A stretch of 5,495 nucleotides of DNA, taken from the NCBI GenBank assembly GCA_023249165.1, contig JAHFDE010000138.1:1-5495 (forward strand), read 5' to 3'. The DNA is from Candidatus Methylomirabilota bacterium (lineage in GTDB: Bacteria > Methylomirabilota > Methylomirabilia > Methylomirabilales > CSP1-5). How positions within the stretch are numbered: position 1 is the stretch's first letter; every line of letters starts with the position of its first letter. The position numbers were made by a program, and so were the translations under genes. Shown here piece by piece: positions 1 through 5,490 of the stretch. Below the pieces are notes generated by a model. It did no database searches. It saw only the letters and a program-made list of their open reading frames with translations, and was not told the origin of the DNA.

Positions 1-54
1 GAGCGAAAGAGCCTCCGCGCCCAGCTCCGGCGGGGGATCGAGGAGGAACGATGA
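1..54 (+). CDS. 3' end of an upstream gene, probably another ABC exporter subunit (partial)
   Basis: Reading from base 1, an open frame of 17 codons ends at TGA 52-54 with a highly charged tail (ERKSLRAQLRRGIEEER). The stop overlaps the start of the downstream permease as ATGA (51-54), the classic arrangement for translational coupling. The permease Shine-Dalgarno (GAGGAGGAA, about 40-48) lies inside this reading frame. In YbhF/YbhS/YbhR-type loci the gene before a permease is usually the ATP-binding subunit or a partner permease, so one of these is the likely identity. The visible tail is too short and uninformative to decide between them. Confidence 0.6.
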   Translation, partial: ERKSLRAQLRRGIEEER

Positions 55-1181
55 ATACGCGACTGCTGGGAATCATGCGCAAAGAGTTCATCCAGCTCCG
101 GAGGGATCGTATCACCTTGACCCTGATTCTCTTTATGCCGGCGATGATGCTCTGGATCTTCGGCATTGCGGTCAATACCGAGGTCAAGCACATCAGCACG
201 GTGGTCTGGGACCAGGCCCGGCGGCAGGAAAGCCGAGAATTTCTCGAGGCCCTGGAGAATTCCCAGTATTTCGCGATCACCGATTACGCAAAGAACCTGC
301 GGCAAGTCACCGAACAGATCGACCGGGGCGGGGCGAAGGTGGGGGTCGTGATCCCGCCCGACTTTGCCGAGAACCTCCACGCCAGGAGACCGGCGCAGGT
401 CCAGGTCATCGTCGATGCCACGGACCCCCTGGTGGCCACCTCTGCGGTCAACGCAGCCACGGCCATTGGCCAGGCCCGCTCTCTGGATCTGGCTGTGGAG
501 GCCCTCCAGGGCATGGGCATACGCGCCGAGTCGAGCGCCCTGCTCGATGTGCGGGTCCGCGCCTGGTACAATCCCGACATGCTGAGCCCCCTCTTCATCA
601 TTCCCGGCCTCATCGGCGCCATGCTGATGCAGACCACGATCGCCATCGTGGCCGCGGTCATCGTGCGCGAGAAAGAGCGGGGGACCCTCGAGGCCTTGAT
701 CGTGAGCCCGCTCAGGCGGTGGGAGCTGATGACGGGGAAGCTGGTCCCCAATATCGTGGTGGCCTACGCCCAGATGACATTCGCTCTGGTGCTGGGCCAC
801 CTCTTCTTCGATGTGCCTATCCGGGGGAACCTGGTTCTCTTGTACGCCCTGAGCCTGGTCTTCATCATCGGAAGCCTCGGCCTCGGGATCTACATCTCCA
901 CGCTCGCCCAGACCCAGCACCAGGCCATGCAGATCTCTTACTTCTTCTTCCTCCCCGGGATCTACCTCTCGGGCCTCCTCTTCCCGGTCGAGGGGATGCC
1001 GCCCATTGGCCAGGCCTTGGCCCATTTCATGCCCTTGACCTATTACCTCCAGATCCTGCGGGGCATTCTCCTCAAGGGGATCGGCATCGCCTATCTTTGG
1101 CCTCAGCTTTTGATCCTGTCGGCTTTTGGAGTCGTGGTCTTCACCTTGAGTGTCCTCCGATTCCAGAAGAGGTTGGGGTAG
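51..1181 (+). CDS. ABC-2 type transporter permease, YbhS/YbhR-like
   Basis: This is an inner-membrane permease subunit of an ABC exporter, 376 aa, the usual length for the YbhS/YbhR family. The layout is classic: a short cytoplasmic amphipathic N-terminus (KEFIQLRRDR), one membrane helix at about 21-42, a large periplasmic domain at about 43-178, then helices at about 180-205, 232-252, 261-284, 292-312 and 347-369. The family signatures are visible: AWYNP before the second helix, REKERGT at 206-212 in the cytoplasmic loop thought to contact the ATPase, LSGLLFPVEGMP at 306-317, and a basic C-terminus (RFQKRLG). E. coli homologues work with an HlyD-like protein (YbhG) and an ATPase (YbhF) and are linked to drug or cation efflux. 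The substrate here is unknown. The start is set by GAGGAGGAA 2-3 nt upstream of ATG 51 and by the ATGA overlap with the preceding gene. The M48 protease follows after 10 nt. Confidence 0.93.
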   Translation: MNTRLLGIMRKEFIQLRRDRITLTLILFMPAMMLWIFGIAVNTEVKHISTVVWDQARRQESREFLEALENSQYFAITDYAKNLRQVTEQIDRGGAKVGVVIPPDFAENLHARRPAQVQVIVDATDPLVATSAVNAATAIGQARSLDLAVEALQGMGIRAESSALLDVRVRAWYNPDMLSPLFIIPGLIGAMLMQTTIAIVAAVIVREKERGTLEALIVSPLRRWELMTGKLVPNIVVAYAQMTFALVLGHLFFDVPIRGNLVLLYALSLVFIIGSLGLGIYISTLAQTQHQAMQISYFFFLPGIYLSGLLFPVEGMPPIGQALAHFMPLTYYLQILRGILLKGIGIAYLWPQLLILSAFGVVVFTLSVLRFQKRLG

Positions 1182-1191
1182 GCGGGCGGCC

Positions 1192-2397
1192 ATGCGCATC
1201 CCCCCCGGAGCTGCCCTCGTGTGTGTGTTGAGCCTGCTCCTGGCGAGCGCGGTGATGGCGGGAACGCCAGGGTTGCGTGAGGCGGCATTGAAGTACTTTA
1301 CGCCCGAGGAGATCGCGCGGGGCCAGAGCTACATGGGGGGCCGGTATCTCCTCTTCGGGATCCGCAGCGCGGTCCAGCTGGCCTTCTTTCTTCTCCTCAT
1401 CTTCACGCCCGCGTCTCGCACGCTGAAGGATCTGAGCACCGTCTGGGCCGGTGATCGCCCGTGGCTCGCCCTGACCCTGTATGCCGCGTGCCTCCTGCTG
1501 CTGTACCGTCTTCTCCTCCTCCCCCTGGAACTCTACGGAGGCTATTATCGGGAGCACGCGTATGGCCTCTCGACTCAGGACCTCGGCGGCTGGTTCAAGG
1601 ACTGGGGCAAGGGATTGCTCCTGCAGGTGATCCTGTTCTTGCCGACGGTGAACCTGCTGTATCTCTTTATCCGGCGCGACCCTCTCCGCTGGTTCCTGCC
1701 TGCCGGCGGGGTCCTCGCAGCATTGATACTCGTCCTTGCCTTTGCCGCCCCGGTCCTCATCGATCCCCTCTTTCACACCTTCACCCCGCTCAAGGATGCC
1801 GATCTGAAGGGGAGGGTGATCAGGCTGGCGGAGCGGGCGGGGATCGCGGTCGAGCAGGTGCTCGAGGCTGATGCGAGCCGCAGGACGGTCAAGGCCAATG
1901 CCTATGTCACGGGCTTCGGGCGGACGAAGCGCATTGTCCTGTATGACACGCTCCTCAAGGGGGCCTCAGTCGATGAGGTGGAGGCGGTGCTCGCCCATGA
2001 GATGGGCCACCGGATGTATCACCACATCTGGAAGGGAGTGGGGTTGTCAGTCGTTGCCCTGTTCGTCGGTCTCGGCATCGCTGCACTGGTCCTCCGATGG
2101 GTGAGCGCGCGAGGCCTGATCACGCATCCGGCTGATCCCGCCGGACTCCCGCTGCTCATTCTGACGCTGTTATTGCTGAGCCTGGTGACGCTGCCGCTCC
2201 AGAACGTCGTCTCTCGCCATTTCGAACGCCAGGCGGACCGCGCGGCCCTGGAACTCACCGGTAATCGCCAGGCCCACATCAAGGTCGAGGTGGATCTGGC
2301 GCGGTCCAACCTGGCCGACATCACCCCGCCCCGCTGGGCCGTCCTGCTCCTCTACACCCACCCCCCGGTCCTCGAACGCATCGCCATCGCCGAGTAG
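1192..2397 (+). CDS. M48 family (Ste24/CAAX prenyl protease 1-type) membrane zinc metallopeptidase
   Basis: This is a membrane-embedded zinc endopeptidase of 401 aa. The N-terminal M48 membrane region includes helices at about 6-23 (signal-like), 51-72, 92-112, 140-160 and 168-188, with the family block YYREHAYGLSTQDLGGWFKD at about 118-137. The catalytic part has ADASRRTVKANAYVTGFGR at about 226-244, HEMGH (HExxH) at 269-273, two more hydrophobic segments at about 283-304 and 318-336, the third zinc ligand E345 in FERQAD (344-349), and the conserved C-terminal HPPVLER (390-396). Zinc ligands H269, H273 and E345 and catalytic E270 are all present, so it should be active. Seven hydrophobic segments match the seven helices of the Ste24/ZMPSTE24 chamber. 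Bacterial members lack prenylated substrates and probably take part in membrane-protein quality control. ATG 1192 is preferred because it opens directly into the hydrophobic N-terminus. A GTG at 1150 would add 14 charged residues and overlap the permease. The Shine-Dalgarno is weak (GGCGGG), which suggests coupling to the permease stop 10 nt upstream. Confidence 0.93.
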   Translation: MRIPPGAALVCVLSLLLASAVMAGTPGLREAALKYFTPEEIARGQSYMGGRYLLFGIRSAVQLAFFLLLIFTPASRTLKDLSTVWAGDRPWLALTLYAACLLLLYRLLLLPLELYGGYYREHAYGLSTQDLGGWFKDWGKGLLLQVILFLPTVNLLYLFIRRDPLRWFLPAGGVLAALILVLAFAAPVLIDPLFHTFTPLKDADLKGRVIRLAERAGIAVEQVLEADASRRTVKANAYVTGFGRTKRIVLYDTLLKGASVDEVEAVLAHEMGHRMYHHIWKGVGLSVVALFVGLGIAALVLRWVSARGLITHPADPAGLPLLILTLLLLSLVTLPLQNVVSRHFERQADRAALELTGNRQAHIKVEVDLARSNLADITPPRWAVLLLYTHPPVLERIAIAE

Positions 2398-2447
2398 TGA
2401 TATGTAGCGTCGCGGAAACATTCTAGGAGTCGCTGATTCTGTTGCAC

Positions 2448-2636
2448 CAGCGCCTGCAGACCCCTCGCTCCGGGGCTCTCGCGGCGACCCTGGTCGGCGG
2501 CTTACGACCCGGGTCCCTCCGTGTTCACGATCCGTGCAAGGAAGGTCGGCACGGATCGCGCCTCGGTTTCCCAGGCCGTCGCCTGCCGAGGGACCCCGCC
2601 GCTTCCGCCAATGTCGCTCGGAGCCTGCAGGCGCTG
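2448..2636. repeat. 12-bp perfect inverted repeat with 165-bp spacer
   Basis: CAGCGCCTGCAG at 2448-2459 is the exact reverse complement of CTGCAGGCGCTG at 2625-2636. The second arm overlaps the 10-bp palindrome GCCTGCAGGC (2623-2632). The adjacent 6-bp pair 2467-2472/2619-2624 extends the complementarity to 18 bp. This is the outer boundary of the nested structure in the gap. Confidence 0.85.
2528..2558. repeat. 10-bp perfect hairpin, 11-nt loop
   Basis: CGATCCGTGC (2528-2537) and GCACGGATCG (2549-2558) are exact reverse complements around the loop AAGGAAGGTCG. The loop is purine-rich in the + orientation and contains AAGG twice. There is no T-run after it on either strand, so it is not an intrinsic terminator. 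Confidence 0.85.
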
Positions 2637-2751
2637 TTACCATGGCGGGACACCGGCCGCCGCAAGCCAGATGGTGCCTGCCTCGGAAGGAACCCCCTCC
2701 TCGCCGTTGTCGCCTTCCCAGCCACGGACGTGGGCCGTTCGGATCCCGCAG

Positions 2752-2882
2752 GCCAACGGGTGGCGGAGGCCGGGCGCCCAGCCGCCCGCAGGAGAATTTC
2801 GCCACCGCTCTGTATTGCCTGATGGAATGGTGCGTGAAGTCTCCGAGGACGGCTGGGGTGGCCGACGACAGGACCCGTTGGC
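2752..2882. repeat. 10-bp perfect inverted repeat with 111-bp spacer
   Basis: GCCAACGGGT (2752-2761) is the exact reverse complement of ACCCGTTGGC (2873-2882). Inside are further short pairings: GGCGG (2762-2766)/CCGCC (2782-2786) and GGAGA (2791-2795)/TCTCC (2840-2844). The right arm runs directly into another imperfect hairpin, GGCAATAG (2880-2887)/CTACTGCC (2908-2915), which competes with it for bases 2880-2882. Confidence 0.8.
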
Positions 2883-2974
2883 AATAGCGCAGGTGGGGGT
2901 GGCCATCCTACTGCCACACGATTCGCTCCTCCTCCGGATCTATTTCCCTCGCCGGCTCGCAGGTGGCGGAGGCC
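2755..2974 (+). repeat. Three degenerate copies of a 17-nt direct repeat
   Basis: CGCAGGTGGCGGAGGCC at 2958-2974 resembles CGCAGGTGGGGGTGGCC at 2888-2904 (15 of 17 identical). It also resembles AACGGGTGGCGGAGGCC at 2755-2771 (14 of 17 identical, with 13 consecutive matching bases). Starts are 133 and 70 bases apart, so this is not a regular tandem array and does not have CRISPR spacing. The GC-rich composition raises the chance level for such matches, but a 13-base identity is still notable. Confidence 0.6.
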
Positions 2975-3026
2975 TGGGGCCCTTGGGAAAATAAAAATCG
3001 TAGAGCCAACACCCAGTCGCACGACC

Positions 3027-3055
3027 TTGACAGGATTAGGGACCTGTGGTAACCG
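3027..3055 (+). promoter_or_regulatory. Possible promoter or operator upstream of the TPR gene
   Basis: A perfect -35 hexamer TTGACA is at 3027-3032. The best-placed -10 with a 17-nt spacer is TAACCG (3050-3055), which is poor. TAGTAT (3060-3065) is better but too far away. A short inverted repeat ACAGG (3030-3034)/CCTGT (3043-3047) starts inside the -35 and could bind a regulator. The site lies 71-76 bases upstream of the ATG at 3103 and just after an A-rich patch. This is only a candidate. Confidence 0.25.
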
Positions 3056-3102
3056 AACGTAGTATAGACACGTGTTCAGTGCGAAGAGCGAGGTGGGCTT
3101 GT

Positions 3103-3588
3103 ATGGCGGACCCTGCCGGTCTCGAACAGGCAGAGTTTTTCTTCCAGGAAGGCTATCGCCATCAGATGAGTGGCGACCTGGATGCCGCTGTCGAGAGCTA
3201 TCGCCGCTCCATCGAGCTCTACCCCACGGCCGAGGCCCATACCTTTCTCGGGTGGGCGTACAGCTTTCAGGGCAAGATCGACGACGCCATCCGAGAATGC
3301 GAGGTCGCCATCCAGATCGACCCCGATTTTGGAAACCCCTATAACGACATCGGGGTCTACCTCATGGAGAAGGGGGAGTACGAGGCGGCCATTCCATGGC
3401 TTGTGAAGGCGATGCAGGCCAAGCGGTACGAACCGCGCCACTATCCCCACATCAACATGGCGCGCGTGTGCGCCAAGAAGGGGAAGATTGACGAGGCCAT
3501 CGCCGAGCTCCGGAAGGCGCTCCAGTTTGATGCCAATCACCTGGGGGCGCGGCGTGAGCTGCACCGCCTGATCGGCATGCTGAACTGA
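3103..3588 (+). CDS. Small tetratricopeptide-repeat (TPR) protein
   Basis: This is a 161-aa protein made almost entirely of TPR units, helix-turn-helix repeats that act as protein-protein docking surfaces. Four units are visible: about 11-41 (ending AAVESYRRSIELYPT), 43-76 (AHTFLGWAYSFQGKIDDAI, ending IQIDPD), 77-110 (YNDIGVYLMEKGEYEAAI) and 114-147 (NMARVCAKKGKIDEAIAEL). The canonical G-x-Y, A-I and D-P positions are mostly kept. A short tail (RRELHRLIGMLN) could be a capping helix. There is no signal peptide or membrane segment, so it is probably cytoplasmic. The start at ATG 3103 is supported by GAGGTGGG at 3090-3097. A GTG at 3046 in frame would add 19 residues of non-TPR sequence and has no good ribosome binding site. 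It sits alone between the structured spacer and a terminator, so the neighbours do not reveal its partner. The function is unknown beyond scaffolding. Confidence 0.88.
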   Translation: MADPAGLEQAEFFFQEGYRHQMSGDLDAAVESYRRSIELYPTAEAHTFLGWAYSFQGKIDDAIRECEVAIQIDPDFGNPYNDIGVYLMEKGEYEAAIPWLVKAMQAKRYEPRHYPHINMARVCAKKGKIDEAIAELRKALQFDANHLGARRELHRLIGMLN

Positions 3589-3594
3589 AGGTTC

Positions 3595-3646
3595 GACCCC
3601 CGGGGTCTTGAGGGTGCTTTTTTCCGGGTCCCGGGGTCTTTTTTTT
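3595..3646 (+). terminator. Intrinsic terminator after the TPR gene
   Basis: GACCCC-C-GGG (3595-3604) pairs with CCCGGGGTC (3630-3638) with a single bulged C (3601), followed immediately by eight Ts (3639-3646). It begins 7 bases after the TPR stop. A second T-run (six Ts, 3618-3623) lies in the loop. The 5' arm can instead fold on the nearer GGGGTC (3602-3607), because CCCGGGGTCTT occurs twice (3599-3609 and 3630-3640). The structure therefore has mutually exclusive alternatives. Confidence 0.8.
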
Positions 3647-3648
3647 CC

Positions 3649-3660
3649 GGAGGGCCGGTG
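3649..3660 (+). promoter_or_regulatory. Ribosome binding site deciding the amidohydrolase GTG start
   Basis: GGAGGG (3649-3654) precedes GTG 3658-3660 by 3 nt. The spacing is slightly short, but this is the only good Shine-Dalgarno near the N-terminal boundary of the protein family. It follows the terminator T-run by only two bases. Confidence 0.6.
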
Positions 3661-5403
3661 GGGACGCTGCTTCACACGGGTGCAGGCCCGGCAAATCTGG
3701 TGATCCGGGGAGGTACGCTCCTCAATGTCTATAGCGGGGAGCTGCTCGAAGGATGGGGCGTGGCCGTTCGGGGGGAGCGGATTGTCGCCGTGGGGCACGA
3801 TCTCAGCCATGCCATCGGCCCCGAAACCGAAATGCTCGAGGCGAAAGGTCGATATCTCACCCCCGGCCTCATTGACGGTCACACCCATCTGGACTACATC
3901 CAAAGCCTGCACGAGTTCCTGCACGCGGCCGTGCCGCAGGGACTGACCACCGTCATCACCGAGCTGGTCCATGCAGCGAACGTGGCCGGGGCAGCCGCCT
4001 TTCGTGCCTTCCTCGCGGGCCTCGAGGGGCTACCGATCCTGGTCTACACCACGGCGCCCTGCATCTCGTTCCTCTGCTCTGACCGGGGCGATGGGCAGCC
4101 GGTCATCTCATCGCAAGAGGTGGCAGATCTCTTGGAGCATCCTCTGGTGCTGGGGCTTGGAGAGGTCTACTGGCATCTGGCATTAGATCACCGCCCTGAC
4201 CTCCTCGCCTTGATCGAAAAGGCCCGTTCCCTTCGAAAACAGGTCGAGGGCCATGCCGCGGGCGCCCGCGGGTGGAAGCTCCAGCAGTACCTCGGCCTCG
4301 GGATCGGCTCGTGTCACGAGCCGACCACGGCAGAGGAAATCATCGAACGGCTCCGTCTCGGGGTCCACGCCATGGTTCGGGAGGGATCGGTCCGTCATGA
4401 CGTGGGCGCCCTGAGCGGGGTGATTCCTTCCGGGGTCAATCTCCGCCGCCTGATCCTGGTCACCGATACCGTGTGGCCCGATGATCTTCTCGGCCGGGGA
4501 TCCATGAACCATGTCGTCCGTCGGGCGATCGAGGTGGGTCTCGACCCGGTGTCGGCGGTCCGGGCGGCCACGCTGGCCTGTGCGGAGCATTTCGGCATCG
4601 ACCACCTCGTGGGGGGCCTGGCACCTGGCAGATATGCCAATGTCTTGGTAATTCCGGATCTCAGGCGTATGGAGCCAGAGGTCGTGATCAGCAAGGGCAA
4701 GGTCATCGCGCGCGAGGGGCGGTGTCTGGTGGAGATCAAGGGAAATCCTCGGCTCCGGGAGGTTCTTCCTCGACCCGCGCTTCCACCGTCGTTCACGACG
4801 GCTGATCTCCAGGTCCCGGCCGATCGTTTGGGCGGATGGGTCAAGGTGCGGGTCGTCGGGATTGCCGGTCCGATCGTCACGAGAGAGATGACGCTTTCCC
4901 TCCCGGTGGAGGCGGGCCGGGTGATTGCTGATCCCAAGCAGGATGTCTTGAAGGCCGTGGTGCTGGATCGAAAGGGCCTCGGACACAAAACGGTCGGTTT
5001 TGTGCAAGGCTTTGGGCTGAGGGAAGGGGCGCTCGCCTCAAGCATCTCGTGGGACGTGAGCAATCTGGTGGCGATCGGGGCAAGCGATGCCGATATCGCT
5101 TTCGTGCTGAACCGGCTCGTCGAGATTGGTGGCGGGTTTGTCCTGGTGGTGGACGGGAAGGTGGTCGAAGAGCTTCCGATGCCGGTCGGGGGGATCATCA
5201 GCGAAGAGCCCGTTGCTGTCCTGGCCGAGAAGATGGCGCGGATCAAGAAGGCGGTCAAAGGGGTCGGCGCTACTGTCGATGATCCCTGCCTGACGCTTCA
5301 AGCCCTTACCTTCACCGCCATCCCGGCTGTGAGGCTGACGGAGCACGGGCTCCTCCAGGTCAAGACGCGTCAGATACTCCCCCTACTCGGTGACGCATCC
5401 TGA
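3658..5403 (+). CDS. Divergent adenine deaminase-like amidohydrolase (COG1001 family)
   Basis: This 581-aa protein has full adenine-deaminase architecture. An N-terminal beta segment (NLVIRGGTLLNVYSGELLEGWG, about 13-34) leads into a metal-dependent TIM barrel (about 70-330). The adenine-deaminase C-terminal domain follows (about 430-570), with VQGFGLREGALASS, VLNRLVEIGGGFVLVVDGKV and LPMPVGGIISEEP. Likely metal-site residues are all present: H75 and H77 (DGHTH), E169 (LGLGEV), H199 (EGHAAG), H220 (SCHEPTTAEE) and D270 (TDT). Family blocks MVREGS, MNHVVRRAIE and LAPGRYANVLV are also kept. Adenine deaminase converts adenine to hypoxanthine and ammonia in purine salvage. Several blocks I associate with true AdeC differ: HLDYIQS instead of HIESS, TELVHAANV instead of ADPHEIANV, TDTVWPDD instead of TDDxxPDD, and SWDVSN instead of AHDSHN. 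The protein may therefore act on another cyclic amidine or amide, so no gene symbol is given. It is probably cytoplasmic, with no signal peptide. Confidence 0.85.
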   Translation: MGTLLHTGAGPANLVIRGGTLLNVYSGELLEGWGVAVRGERIVAVGHDLSHAIGPETEMLEAKGRYLTPGLIDGHTHLDYIQSLHEFLHAAVPQGLTTVITELVHAANVAGAAAFRAFLAGLEGLPILVYTTAPCISFLCSDRGDGQPVISSQEVADLLEHPLVLGLGEVYWHLALDHRPDLLALIEKARSLRKQVEGHAAGARGWKLQQYLGLGIGSCHEPTTAEEIIERLRLGVHAMVREGSVRHDVGALSGVIPSGVNLRRLILVTDTVWPDDLLGRGSMNHVVRRAIEVGLDPVSAVRAATLACAEHFGIDHLVGGLAPGRYANVLVIPDLRRMEPEVVISKGKVIAREGRCLVEIKGNPRLREVLPRPALPPSFTTADLQVPADRLGGWVKVRVVGIAGPIVTREMTLSLPVEAGRVIADPKQDVLKAVVLDRKGLGHKTVGFVQGFGLREGALASSISWDVSNLVAIGASDADIAFVLNRLVEIGGGFVLVVDGKVVEELPMPVGGIISEEPVAVLAEKMARIKKAVKGVGATVDDPCLTLQALTFTAIPAVRLTEHGLLQVKTRQILPLLGDAS

Positions 5404-5490
5404 GAACTCTCGGTGCAGGGTTCTGCGACTACACTCTGATTATGGCCTGCAGCTTTCCCTTCGTCATTGCTGTTCAGGGAGGGATGAGCC
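5404..5490 (+). other. Short spacer with a weak inverted repeat
   Basis: The 87 bases between the amidohydrolase stop and the next probable start hold TGCAGG (5414-5419) and its reverse complement CCTGCA (5446-5451). No T-tract follows, so it is not a clear terminator. GATTAT (5438-5443) resembles a -10 box but has no matching -35. Confidence 0.4.

Larger units (their letters stand above)
2444..2677. ncRNA. Candidate structured RNA or palindromic element (strand undetermined)
   Basis: Nested perfect complementarities suggest a branched fold. An outer 12-bp arm pair CAGCGCCTGCAG (2448-2459) and CTGCAGGCGCTG (2625-2636) is continued by GCTCCG (2467-2472) with CGGAGC (2619-2624), leaving a 7-nt one-sided bulge. 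Inside lies GGGTCCCTC (2511-2519) with GAGGGACCC (2588-2596). This encloses a 10-bp hairpin CGATCCGTGC (2528-2537)/GCACGGATCG (2549-2558) with an 11-nt loop, and a small hairpin CAGGC-CGTC-GCCTG (2572-2585). Outside, GCACC (2444-2448) can meet GGTGC (2673-2677), an alternative that shares base 2448 with the outer arm. ACCAT (2639-2643) pairs with ATGGT (2671-2675), enclosing GGCGG/CCGCC (2644-2648/2657-2661). It does not match RNase P RNA, tmRNA or SRP RNA signatures that I know. No T-tract terminator is seen on either strand, so a DNA-level palindromic repeat remains a real alternative. Confidence 0.3.
2398..3102. other. 705-bp intergenic region, no convincing gene, rich in inverted repeats
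   Basis: I see no gene here. Several frames are open for 60-165 codons on both strands at once, as expected in GC-rich DNA. Their translations are rich in R, P, G and A, have no recognisable domain, and none has a good ribosome binding site. The stretch does hold many long complementary segments: 2448-2459/2625-2636, 2511-2519/2588-2596, 2528-2537/2549-2558, 2685-2690/2713-2718 and 2752-2761/2873-2882. It also has three degenerate copies of a 17-nt repeat near its end. An A-rich patch (2987-2998) precedes a possible promoter region for the TPR gene. No transposase, tRNA, rRNA or recognisable riboswitch signature was found. Confidence 0.75.

Noticed and set aside
1150..1191. GTG 1150 as the start of the M48 protease
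   Set aside because: It would overlap the permease by 32 bases and place 14 charged residues before the hydrophobic N-terminus. ATG 1192 fits the family better.
2752..2882. Integron attC site
   Set aside because: The GCCAAC/GTTGGC ends and the 131-bp span are suggestive. The ends do not fit the RYYYAAC/GTTRRRY consensus, no cassette gene lies next to it, and no integrase is in the window.
2755..2974. CRISPR array
   Set aside because: The three repeats are only 17 nt, degenerate and irregularly spaced (133 and 70 bases between starts).
2444..2990. RNase P RNA, tmRNA or SRP RNA in the structured gap
   Set aside because: CGGCTTAC occurs at 2498-2505, which recalls the 3' conserved part of RNase P RNA. 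The neighbouring ACAGAA and the GAGGAAAGTCC block are missing on both strands. No tmRNA tag reading frame or 3' tRNA-like end was found.
2442..3022. Overlapping open frames in the gap (+ at 2442-2822, 2521-2994, 2534-2887; - at 2525-3022 and 2170-2805)
   Set aside because: They overlap each other on both strands. Their products are low-complexity R/P/G/A-rich sequences without domains, and none has a convincing ribosome binding site. They are explained by high G+C.
3076..3972. 298-codon open frame on the minus strand
   Set aside because: It is antisense to the TPR gene and the start of the amidohydrolase, both of which have clear protein family signatures. Its translation shows no recognisable domain.
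4183..5258. Long minus-strand open frames (4183-5007 and 4395-5258)
   Set aside because: They are antisense shadows of the amidohydrolase, whose conserved motifs run through the whole interval.
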